Shown: positions 1 to 7,390 of the stretch, piece after piece | How the letters are laid out: the number at the start of each line of letters is the position of its first letter | How positions within the stretch are numbered: the stretch's first letter is position 1 | Assembly: GCF_001421665.1 (NCBI RefSeq) | Contig: NZ_LMKV01000012.1 | Span: 454,185 to 518,184, forward strand | Direction: 5' to 3' | Length of the DNA: 64,000 nucleotides | DNA from: Sphingobium sp. Leaf26 | GTDB lineage: Bacteria > Pseudomonadota > Alphaproteobacteria > Sphingomonadales > Sphingomonadaceae | Made by a program: the position numbers and the translations under genes | Notes under the pieces: generated by a model | Told to the model about the DNA's origin: nothing | Databases searched by the model: none | The model's input: only the letters and a program-made list of their open reading frames with translations

Positions 1-391
1 GCAGATCGCGGCCGACGCCGTCGCCATCCAGCGTGCCGGCGGGCTGGTCGGCATCGGCAGCCATGGCGAGATGCAGGGGTTGGGCTATCAATGGGAAATG
101 CAGGCCCTCGTCGCCGGCGGCGCAACGCCGATGGAAGCCTTGACGGCAGCGACGATCGGATCGGCCGAGGTCATCGGCCATAGCGACGATGTCGGCAGCC
201 TGGAGCCGGGCAAGTTCGCCGACCTGCTGATCCTCGACGCCGATCCGCTCGCCGATATCGCCAACGCCATGAAGATCAGTGCTGTCATGAAGAATGGCCG
301 CCTCTATGATCCGATGACGCTGGACGAGATAGGGCCGCGCCCCGACAAGGCGCCGGAGACGTGGTTCGCCGCCGAGGGCAGGGGAGAGTAG
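1..391 (+). CDS. Amidohydrolase family protein, C-terminal part (truncated by window edge)
   Basis: The open frame runs in from the window edge (codons from base 2) and ends at the TAG at 389-391, so only about 129 C-terminal residues are present. They show the end of a metal-dependent amidohydrolase: a GIGSHGEMQGLG segment, the ALTAATIGSAEVIG helix, the LEPGKFADLLILDADPL strand typical of the returning composite beta domain, and a final VMKNGRLYD. The catalytic HxH half is outside the window. The family hydrolyses C-N or related bonds, but the substrate cannot be inferred. It is co-directional with the catabolic genes that follow and may belong to the same locus. Confidence 0.85.
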   Translation, partial: QIAADAVAIQRAGGLVGIGSHGEMQGLGYQWEMQALVAGGATPMEALTAATIGSAEVIGHSDDVGSLEPGKFADLLILDADPLADIANAMKISAVMKNGRLYDPMTLDEIGPRPDKAPETWFAAEGRGE

Positions 392-466
392 GCCACTGGC
401 GCAAGGTTGGCGCTTCTCCTCGACTTGGCCTGCGGCTAGAGCCGGGGGTGCAAACAGGAGCAGCGC

Positions 467-1456
467 ATGGACCAATCGCCCGTCATCACCATCGCCGACA
501 TCATCGATGCCGCTAACGTCATCGCGCCTACCGCGATCCGCACGCCCTTGCTGGAAAATGATGCGCTCAACGATCGGGTCGGTCGCCGCGTCCTGCTGAA
601 GTTCGAAGGGGCGCAGCGGACCGGATCGTTCAAATTTCGCGGCGCCTATAACCGCCTCGCGCGTCTGGACGAGCGCGAGCGGGCGGCGGGCGTCGTCGCC
701 TGGTCGTCGGGCAATCATGCGCAGGGCGTGGCCGCCGCCGCAAAGCTGCTCGGCATGCCGGCGACCATCGTGATGCCGGCCGATGCGCCCGCGATCAAGC
801 TGGCCAACACCCGCGCACTCGGCGCGGAGATCGTGACCTACGACCGCCATAGGGAAAGCCGCGAGGAAATCGCCACCGCTTTGTCGCAGGAGCGGGGCGC
901 GACGCTGGTGCCGTCCTTCGACGATCCCTTCATCATCGCAGGGCAGGGGACGACCGGCCTTGAAATTCTGGATCAGGCGGCGGAAGCGGGCGCGGATATC
1001 GGCCAGATTCTCGTCTGTTGCGGCGGCGGTGGCCTGACCGCCGGCATCGCCACGGCGGTCAAGGCGCGCGCGCCCGGCATCGACCTGTACTCGGTCGAAC
1101 CCGTCGGCTTCGACGATACCGCCCGTTCGCTCGCCAGCGGCCAACGCGAAACGGTGTCGGCCGATGCCCGCAGCATTTGCGACGCGTTGATGGCACCTAG
1201 CCCCGGCGCCATGACCTTCCCGATCAACCGGGCGCTGCTGTCCGGCGGTCTGGTCGTCAGCGACGATCAGGTGCGGGATGCCATGCGCTTCGCCTTCTCT
1301 TCGCTCAAACTGGTGGTGGAGCCGGGCGGGGCGGTCGCACTGGCCGCGATGCTCAGCGGCCTCGCGCCGTCCTGCTATGGCGCCAGCGTCGTGGTGATGT
1401 CGGGCAGCAATGTCGATCCTGCCGCTTATGCCGCCATCATCGGGGATATCGGCTGA
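467..1456 (+). CDS. Threonine/serine dehydratase-like PLP enzyme
   Basis: A 329-residue fold-type II PLP enzyme. The cofactor lysine is K56 in GSFKFRGAYN; SSGNHAQGVA binds the substrate carboxylate and CCGGGGLTAG is the glycine-rich phosphate loop. The length matches TdcB-like catabolic dehydratases and serine racemases (about 320-330) without the ACT regulatory domain of biosynthetic IlvA. Expected chemistry is dehydration of L-threonine or L-serine (or a hydroxy-amino acid such as threo-3-hydroxyaspartate) to a 2-oxo acid. AGGAG lies just upstream of the ATG. Its stop overlaps the LysR gene start by one base, so the two are translationally coupled. Confidence 0.85.
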   Translation: MDQSPVITIADIIDAANVIAPTAIRTPLLENDALNDRVGRRVLLKFEGAQRTGSFKFRGAYNRLARLDERERAAGVVAWSSGNHAQGVAAAAKLLGMPATIVMPADAPAIKLANTRALGAEIVTYDRHRESREEIATALSQERGATLVPSFDDPFIIAGQGTTGLEILDQAAEAGADIGQILVCCGGGGLTAGIATAVKARAPGIDLYSVEPVGFDDTARSLASGQRETVSADARSICDALMAPSPGAMTFPINRALLSGGLVVSDDQVRDAMRFAFSSLKLVVEPGGAVALAAMLSGLAPSCYGASVVVMSGSNVDPAAYAAIIGDIG

Positions 1457-2355
1457 TGATCGACCCGCGTGCCATTCGCACCTTTCTCGCTGTTTGCCGT
1501 GCCAACAGCATCAGCGGCGGCGCGCGGGCGCTCAATATTTCGCAGCCGTCCGTGTCGAATGCGATCGCGCAGCTGGAACAGTCGCTCGGCGGAGTGTCGC
1601 TGTTCGAGCGCTCGCGCAGTGGTATCCAATTGACCCCTGAAGGCGAAGCGCTGCTGCGCCGGGCGGAGGCGATCGACAGCCTGATGGCCGATGTGCAGAC
1701 GGAGGTTAAACTGGCCAGCGCCGGTGTCACCGGGCCGCTGCGCGTCGGTGGTACGCCCGGCGCGCTGGTCAGCCTGCTACCCGACGCCGTGCGTCGCATG
1801 GAGGCACGGATCGGCCATTTCGCCCTGCATGTGGTGGAACGGCCAGACCATGATCTGGCGGCGATGCTCCATCGCGGCGAGATCGAGCTGGCGTTCGTCA
1901 CGACCGGCATCGAACAGCCGCCTGAAGGCATTGAAGAACGCACCTTCTCCCGTGATCCCTTTGCCCTGATCGTGGGCAAGCAGAATGATCATATGCCTGC
2001 GCGCCTCTCGTTGCGTGACACGGCGCATATGCGCTGGGTGCTGCCCGAAGCGCGGGGCGCGTTCCGCCGTCAGGTCGATGCGCTGTTCATGGCCGCCGAC
2101 ATCCCCGTGCCGCAGGATATCATCCGCTGCGACTCCCTGCTCACCACCAAGGCGATGGTGCGCGGCAGCCAGCGCGTCACGATATTGCCGATGCAGGTCG
2201 CCTCGGCAGAGTTGTCGATCGGCGTGCTGCGCGCCATCACCATCGAGGAAGCGCAATTCGCTCGCAGCATTGGCGTGCGCAAATTGGCGGGCGCTCGCCT
2301 GTCACGCCTGGGCACTGAATTGCTCGATACGCTCATCCATAGTTCCAAGCTATGA
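1456..2355 (+). CDS. LysR-family transcriptional regulator
   Basis: A 299-residue LTTR. The N-terminal winged helix-turn-helix (about residues 1-60, with ISGGARALNISQPSVSNAIA) is followed by a linker helix and a periplasmic-binding-protein-like effector domain (about 90-290). It overlaps the dehydratase stop by one base (TGATG), so it is probably co-transcribed with it. It is the only recognisable regulator near the catabolic cluster that starts 79 bp downstream and may control that cluster as well; this is inference from position only. The inducer is unknown. Confidence 0.9.
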   Translation: MIDPRAIRTFLAVCRANSISGGARALNISQPSVSNAIAQLEQSLGGVSLFERSRSGIQLTPEGEALLRRAEAIDSLMADVQTEVKLASAGVTGPLRVGGTPGALVSLLPDAVRRMEARIGHFALHVVERPDHDLAAMLHRGEIELAFVTTGIEQPPEGIEERTFSRDPFALIVGKQNDHMPARLSLRDTAHMRWVLPEARGAFRRQVDALFMAADIPVPQDIIRCDSLLTTKAMVRGSQRVTILPMQVASAELSIGVLRAITIEEAQFARSIGVRKLAGARLSRLGTELLDTLIHSSKL

Positions 2356-2434
2356 CATATCGAAAAATCATTATTTTTCTTCCCGGTCGGAGAGGTCCAT
2401 AACGTCTCCATAACGACGGCAGGAGAGACTTCAG

Positions 2435-3661
2435 GTGCGACAGCTTATCCGCAATGTTCGGATATTCGACGGAACGGGCAGCGATCCCGTCCCCGGCGCC
2501 GTCCTGATCGAAGGCGATCGCATCGCTGCTGTCCTGCCTGCCGATACGGATGTCGAAGCCGACAGCGTGATCGACGGCCAGGGCGGCACTCTGATGCCCG
2601 GTATGGTCGACGCCCATACCCATCTGACCTGGGGCAGCTCGGTCGAGAAAATCTATCACCAGTTCATCCTGCCGCCCGAAGAGTTGAAGGTTGCCGCCTG
2701 GCGTAACGCCCGCGTGCTGCTCGACCATGGCTATACCAGCCTCTATTCGGCCGGCGCGCTGGGCGACCAGATCGAACCGGAACTGGCTCGCGCGATCGAG
2801 GCCGGCGAAACGCCCGGCCCGCGCCTCGTCCCTTCGACGCTGGAACGCAGCCCGGAAGGCGAAGAAGGCGTCGAGACCGGCGACGTGTTCAACGGTCGCG
2901 GCCCCGAAGCCATGCGCGGCTTCGTCGCCTATTGCGCGGCGGAAGGGGTCAAGTCGCTGAAGCTGGTCATTTCCGGTGAGGACGCACTCAAACCCGGATC
3001 GTCGGGCGACATCCTCTACACGGACGAGGAAATGCTGGCTGCGGGCGAGGCTGCCAAAGAGGCGGGCCTGTGGATCGCCACCCATGCCTATTCGCCCCGC
3101 GCCATCACCCTCGCACTCGAAGCTGGCGCGCGTATCCTCTATCACTGCTCCTTCGCTGACGATGCTGCGATCGACGCGATGGCGGCGAAGAAGGACGCAA
3201 TTTTCTACGCCCCCGGTCCCGGCGTCTCGGTAGCCGCGCTCGAAGCGTCGCCGCCGCCGCATATCGACATGTCGTCGATGAAGGCCAGCGCTGCCGAGCG
3301 TCTGGAACTGGAAAAAGCGCTGGTGCCCAAGCTCAAGGCGCGGGGCGTGCGCATCCTGCCTGGCGGGGACTATGGTTTCCCCTTCAACCCCCATGGCCGC
3401 AATGCCCGCGACCTGGAGCATTTCGTCACTTATTACGGCTTCACCCCGGCCGAAGCCCTGAGCGCCGCCACCATGCTTGGCGGACAGCTTATGGGACAGC
3501 AAGTTGGACAGGTGAAGCCGGGCTATCTGGCCGACCTGCTGCTGATCGACGGTGATCCTGCAAAGGACGTTCGCATCATGCAGGATGCCAATCATATCAA
3601 GATGATCATGCTGGGTGGGCGGCTATATAAGTCGCCGGCAGAACAGCCCGTGACCGCCTGA
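2435..3661 (+). CDS. Metal-dependent amidohydrolase family protein
   Basis: A 408-residue imidazolonepropionase/prolidase-like amidohydrolase with a GTG start; AGGAGAG at 2421-2427 fixes this start. Metal-site features visible are DAHTH (H61, H63), the LKLVISG segment with a potential carboxylated lysine, ATHAYS, LYHCS and GGDYGF (the catalytic Asp). The composite beta domain closes with KPGYLADLLLIDGDP. No signal peptide, so cytoplasmic. It heads the tightly packed catabolic run and probably hydrolyses an amide, lactone or ring-fission-type intermediate. Substrate is unknown. It is distinct from the partial amidohydrolase at the window start. Confidence 0.85.
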   Translation: MRQLIRNVRIFDGTGSDPVPGAVLIEGDRIAAVLPADTDVEADSVIDGQGGTLMPGMVDAHTHLTWGSSVEKIYHQFILPPEELKVAAWRNARVLLDHGYTSLYSAGALGDQIEPELARAIEAGETPGPRLVPSTLERSPEGEEGVETGDVFNGRGPEAMRGFVAYCAAEGVKSLKLVISGEDALKPGSSGDILYTDEEMLAAGEAAKEAGLWIATHAYSPRAITLALEAGARILYHCSFADDAAIDAMAAKKDAIFYAPGPGVSVAALEASPPPHIDMSSMKASAAERLELEKALVPKLKARGVRILPGGDYGFPFNPHGRNARDLEHFVTYYGFTPAEALSAATMLGGQLMGQQVGQVKPGYLADLLLIDGDPAKDVRIMQDANHIKMIMLGGRLYKSPAEQPVTA

Positions 3662-3677
3662 CCGGAAAGACGCTTTC

Positions 3678-5177
3678 ATGTTCGATGTTGCGATCATCGG
3701 CTGCGGGCCGGTGGGGGCCTTTGCGGCCAATCTCCTTGGGAAATCCGGTGCATCGGTCCTGGTGATCGAGCAGGAGGCGCATCCCTATCCGCTGCCCCGC
3801 GCGGTGCATCTGGACCATGAGATGATGCGCCTGTTCCAGTCGGCCGGCGTGATCGATCGGGTCGCAGGCGACATGCGCGATACCGAAGGGCATCTGCATG
3901 TCGGCGCAGACCATGGCGTAATCCGCTACATGGGCACGGTCGGCCGCGCGCGCCCGTTCAGTTGGTCCAACGACTATTTCTTTTATCAGCCCGAACTGGA
4001 GGATCACCTCCGGAATGCGCTGAATGATTACCCCAATATAACTGTCCAACTCGGTGTCGCATTTGAAGGGCTGGATCAGGGTGCGGATGGCGTCACGCTC
4101 CACCTTTCGGGCGGTCGCAGCGAACAGGCGCGCTATGTCATCGCCTGCGACGGCGCACGCAGCGCAGTGCGCAAGGCGCTGGATATCAGGCTGGACGATC
4201 TGGATTTCGAAGAACCCTGGCTGGTGGTCGATGCCGAGGTCGATGGCCCGGTCCGCTTCCCCGACCTCTGGGCCGTGCCCGAAGCAGCCGACCTCCAGAA
4301 ATTGTCGGTCATGATGTGCGATCCCAGGCGGCCCGCGACCATCGTGCCGGGACGCGGCAATCACCGCCGCTGGGAATTCATGTTGCTGCCAGGCGAAGAC
4401 GACCGGGCGATGATGGAGCCGCAAGCCGTCGCAGCCCTTGTCGAACCTTATCTCTCCGGGGTTCCACACAAGGTGGTGCGCGCAGCCACCTATCGCTTCC
4501 ACGGTCTGATCGCCGAGCGGTGGCGGCAAGGCGCCGTCTTTCTGGCCGGCGATGCCGCGCACCAGACGCCGCCCTTTTTTGGACAAGGCATGTGCCACGG
4601 TCTGCGAGACGTCGCCAATCTGGCGTGGAAGCTGGATCTGGTGCTGGCAGGCAAGGCGCCCGACGCGCTGCTCGACACATATCAGCCCGAACGCGACCCC
4701 CATGTCCGCGCCGTCATTTCCGCCGCCGTGGGGGCGGGCCGCTATATTTGCATGCTTGATCCGCAAGCCGCCGCCGAGCGCGACGCGACCATGCGCGAAG
4801 CCGCCAAGGGCGCGCAGCAGGGCACCGCCGCCGATTTGATCCCCGCCATTGCGACAGGCATCGTCGCGACCGGTACGGCTGGCGCAGGCGAGCGCTTCAT
4901 TCAGCCGCGCGTCGGCGACCTGTTGCTGGACGATGTGACCGGCGGCGGCTGGCGCCTCTTCACCCGGACGGCGATCGATGGCGGTGATGTGACCATCGTC
5001 GATCTCGCGCACCTGGCCGATGGCGGCGCGATCGCCGACTGGCTGGCCGACCGCAATGCCGACTCCGTGTTGATCCGGCCCGACCATTATGTCTTCGGCA
5101 CCGGCAAGGCCGCCGACCTCATCGCCCGGCGCAACGCCCTCATCGCCGGCGCAGCCCATCAGGAGATTGCCGCATGA
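3678..5177 (+). CDS. FAD-dependent aromatic monooxygenase, MhpA/PheA-like
   Basis: A 499-residue class A flavoprotein hydroxylase. The N-terminal dinucleotide fold has IIGCGPVGAFAANLL, the DG motif is ACDGARSAVRKAL, and the GD motif is FLAGDAAHQTPPFFGQGM (near residue 290), diagnostic of the 3-(3-hydroxyphenyl)propionate or phenol hydroxylase type. These enzymes use NAD(P)H and O2 to ortho-hydroxylate a phenolic ring. It starts 16 bp after the amidohydrolase and its stop overlaps the next gene by four bases. With the VOC and FAH proteins downstream it would supply the catechol for ring cleavage. The exact phenol is unknown. Confidence 0.88.
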   Translation: MFDVAIIGCGPVGAFAANLLGKSGASVLVIEQEAHPYPLPRAVHLDHEMMRLFQSAGVIDRVAGDMRDTEGHLHVGADHGVIRYMGTVGRARPFSWSNDYFFYQPELEDHLRNALNDYPNITVQLGVAFEGLDQGADGVTLHLSGGRSEQARYVIACDGARSAVRKALDIRLDDLDFEEPWLVVDAEVDGPVRFPDLWAVPEAADLQKLSVMMCDPRRPATIVPGRGNHRRWEFMLLPGEDDRAMMEPQAVAALVEPYLSGVPHKVVRAATYRFHGLIAERWRQGAVFLAGDAAHQTPPFFGQGMCHGLRDVANLAWKLDLVLAGKAPDALLDTYQPERDPHVRAVISAAVGAGRYICMLDPQAAAERDATMREAAKGAQQGTAADLIPAIATGIVATGTAGAGERFIQPRVGDLLLDDVTGGGWRLFTRTAIDGGDVTIVDLAHLADGGAIADWLADRNADSVLIRPDHYVFGTGKAADLIARRNALIAGAAHQEIAA

Positions 5178-5605
5178 GCCTCACGCTCGTTCAGGCGCGG
5201 ACCATCATCGATGCCGCCCTTGCCAAGGGGCGCACTGATGGCGCCCAGCCGCTGGCCGTGGTGGCGCTGGATGCCGGCGCGCATCCTGTTGCCATGGTGC
5301 GCGAGGATGGCGCCAGCCTGTTCCGCTTCGACATCGCAAAGGCCAAGGCCACCGGCGCACTGGGGATGGGGGCGGATACGCGGATACTTGCCGCGCGTGC
5401 CGCTTCCAACCCTGTATTTTTTCAGAGCGTCGTCGCCGCCACCGGCGGTCGGCTCGCTCTGTCCCCCGGCGGCGTCCTGATCCGTGACGTGGAAGGAACG
5501 GTAATGGGCGCCGTCGGGATCAGTGGCGACACCGGCGAATGCGACGAAGCCTGCGCCATTGCCGGCATCCTGGCCGCCGGCCTTTCCCATGGAGACAAGC
5601 AATGA
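5174..5605 (+). CDS. GlcG/HbpS-family (heme-binding-like) protein
   Basis: A 143-residue protein of the GlcG/HbpS family (DUF336): N-terminal LVQARTIIDAALAKG helix, VALDAGAHPVAMVREDGA strand pair, GGVLIRD, and the C-terminal GISGDTGECDEACA signature. Members are small oligomeric proteins often encoded inside catabolic operons; some bind haem, but for most the function is not established. ATGA overlaps link it to both the monooxygenase upstream and the VOC gene downstream, so it is an integral member of this operon and possibly an accessory to the oxygenases. Confidence 0.85.
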   Translation: MSLTLVQARTIIDAALAKGRTDGAQPLAVVALDAGAHPVAMVREDGASLFRFDIAKAKATGALGMGADTRILAARAASNPVFFQSVVAATGGRLALSPGGVLIRDVEGTVMGAVGISGDTGECDEACAIAGILAAGLSHGDKQ

Positions 5606-6522
5606 AGTTGCGCAGCATCGAACTGGCGCTGCCCGGCGCGGCGGAGGCAGCGGCCTTCCTGACCGACATCTGGGGCATGGCCCCGGCGGATGTCGTCGGC
5701 GACATCCATTATCTGCGCGGATCAGGCAGCTATCCCTATCTGGTCGCACTGGAAGAGTCGGCGCAGCCTTATGTTCGCTCAACCACCTTCGTCTGCACCG
5801 CCGATCGGCTGGAGCAACTGAAGCACAGCGTGACCGATGCGGGCCTGATCGCCGCGCCCGTCACCTCCAGCGATCTGGGTGGCGGCCACGGTATCGTTGT
5901 CGAACTGGCGGAGGGCGAACTGCTCCGCTTCCTGGTCGACGCTGCGGAAGTGGCACCGATCGAGGGCGCGGACCTGCCGGTCAAGCTGACCCATGTCGTG
6001 TTCAACAGCGCGGACGCCGAAGCGACCGGTCATCTGGTCGAGGACGCGCTGGGCTTCCGCGTATCGGACCGGACCAAGGGCATGGTCTTCGTACGCTGTA
6101 ATGACTCGCATCACAGCACTGCCTTCGCCCGTGCCGGCTTCGCCAGCCTCAACCATATCGCCTTCGAGATGGAGGATATGGATGCAGTGATGCGCGGCAT
6201 CGGCCGCCTTCGCGATCAAGATATGGCGCCAGCCTGGGGGCCGGGCCGTCATGGTCCTGGCGCCAATGTCTTTGCTTATTTCATCGCGCCTTTTGGACCC
6301 GTCATCGAATTTTCGACTGCCGTGAACAAGGTGCCTGACGATTATCAGGCTGGTGCGCCGGAAGACTGGACCTGGCCGGAAAACCGAATCGACCAATGGG
6401 GCATGTCCGACAAGGATTTCGGTGGCCTGCGCGCCGCTGAAGAGAAATTTCGCCATCGCCGCGACTGGGATGCCAAGCCTTTGGCCCAGCCGCTGGACGT
6501 CCTGACAGAGGAAAATCACTAA
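5602..6522 (+). CDS. Two-domain VOC protein, probable extradiol ring-cleavage dioxygenase
   Basis: A 306-residue protein with two vicinal-oxygen-chelate modules (about residues 1-115 and 125-265). A possible type I extradiol metal triad is visible: H131 in KLTHVVF, H185 in LNHIAFE and E236 in PVIEFST. Length is like 2,3-dihydroxybiphenyl dioxygenases (about 290-305). The start at 5602 overlaps the previous stop as ATGA and is preferred over an in-frame upstream ATG at 5539. Predicted role: Fe(II)-dependent cleavage of the catechol made by the upstream monooxygenase. A non-oxygenase VOC function (isomerase or lyase) remains possible. Confidence 0.8.
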   Translation: MKLRSIELALPGAAEAAAFLTDIWGMAPADVVGDIHYLRGSGSYPYLVALEESAQPYVRSTTFVCTADRLEQLKHSVTDAGLIAAPVTSSDLGGGHGIVVELAEGELLRFLVDAAEVAPIEGADLPVKLTHVVFNSADAEATGHLVEDALGFRVSDRTKGMVFVRCNDSHHSTAFARAGFASLNHIAFEMEDMDAVMRGIGRLRDQDMAPAWGPGRHGPGANVFAYFIAPFGPVIEFSTAVNKVPDDYQAGAPEDWTWPENRIDQWGMSDKDFGGLRAAEEKFRHRRDWDAKPLAQPLDVLTEENH

Positions 6523-7352
6523 TGCGTTATGTCAGCTTCCGCCGCCCCAACGGCACCCCAAGCTTCGGCCGTCTCGATGGCGAAACCATCGTCGAACTGG
6601 CGACCGATGCGACGCCCAGCCTGAAGGCGGCGCTGGCCGAAGGCAGTCTGGGCGCGCTGGCGGATGGTGCGACCTTTGCTGCCGCCGATATCGTGCTGCT
6701 GCCGGTTATTCCCGATCCCGCCAAGATACTCTGCGTCGGTTTGAACTATGCCGAGCATGTCAAGGAAACAGGCCGCGAGCAGAAAGCGCATCCGGCGATC
6801 TTTGTCCGCTATGCCGACAGTCTGATCGCCGACGGCCAGCCGATGGTGAAGCCGGCCGTGACCGAACGCTTCGATTATGAAGGCGAACTGGCGGTCGTCA
6901 TCGGCAAGCCCTGCCACAAGGTCGCAGCGGCCGACGCCTGGAACTATGTCGCCGGTTACGCCGCCTTCAACGATGGCAGCGCGCGCGACTGGCAGCGTCA
7001 CAATATCCAGTTCACGCCCGGCAAGACCTTTCCCGGCACCGGCGGTTTCGGCCCTGCGCTGGTGACGGCGGATGAGATCGAAGACCTTGCCGCGCTGCGC
7101 GTCCAGACCCGCCTCAACGGCGAACTGCTTCAGGACCAGCCGGTCAGCGACATGATCTGGGATATCCCGACCGTGATCGAATATGTGTCGGCCTTCACCC
7201 CGCTCGCCCCCGGCGACGTCATCGCCACCGGCACGCCCGGCGGCGTCGGCGATAAGCGTACCCCGCCGCTCTACATGAAGGCCGGCGACAAGGTCGAAAT
7301 CAGCATCGGCACGGTCGGCACGCTCACCAACCGCATCATCGACGAACAATAA
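6522..7352 (+). CDS. Fumarylacetoacetate hydrolase family protein
   Basis: A 276-residue FAH-fold enzyme. An N-terminal small domain is followed by the catalytic domain with ILCVGLNYAEHVKE, the metal-binding ERFDYEGELAVVIGKP segment, GYAAFNDGSARDWQ and GDVIATGTPGGVG. Relatives hydrolyse acylpyruvates, hydrate 2-oxopent-4-enoate or decarboxylate oxaloacetate; after an extradiol cleavage the natural role is C-C hydrolysis or hydration of the ring-fission product. It overlaps the VOC stop by one base (TAATG), so coupling is tight. The product class is inferred from family and neighbours. Confidence 0.9.
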   Translation: MRYVSFRRPNGTPSFGRLDGETIVELATDATPSLKAALAEGSLGALADGATFAAADIVLLPVIPDPAKILCVGLNYAEHVKETGREQKAHPAIFVRYADSLIADGQPMVKPAVTERFDYEGELAVVIGKPCHKVAAADAWNYVAGYAAFNDGSARDWQRHNIQFTPGKTFPGTGGFGPALVTADEIEDLAALRVQTRLNGELLQDQPVSDMIWDIPTVIEYVSAFTPLAPGDVIATGTPGGVGDKRTPPLYMKAGDKVEISIGTVGTLTNRIIDEQ

Positions 7353-7390
7353 GTCCAATCGACCCAATCATAAGAAGGGGAGGAGTAATC

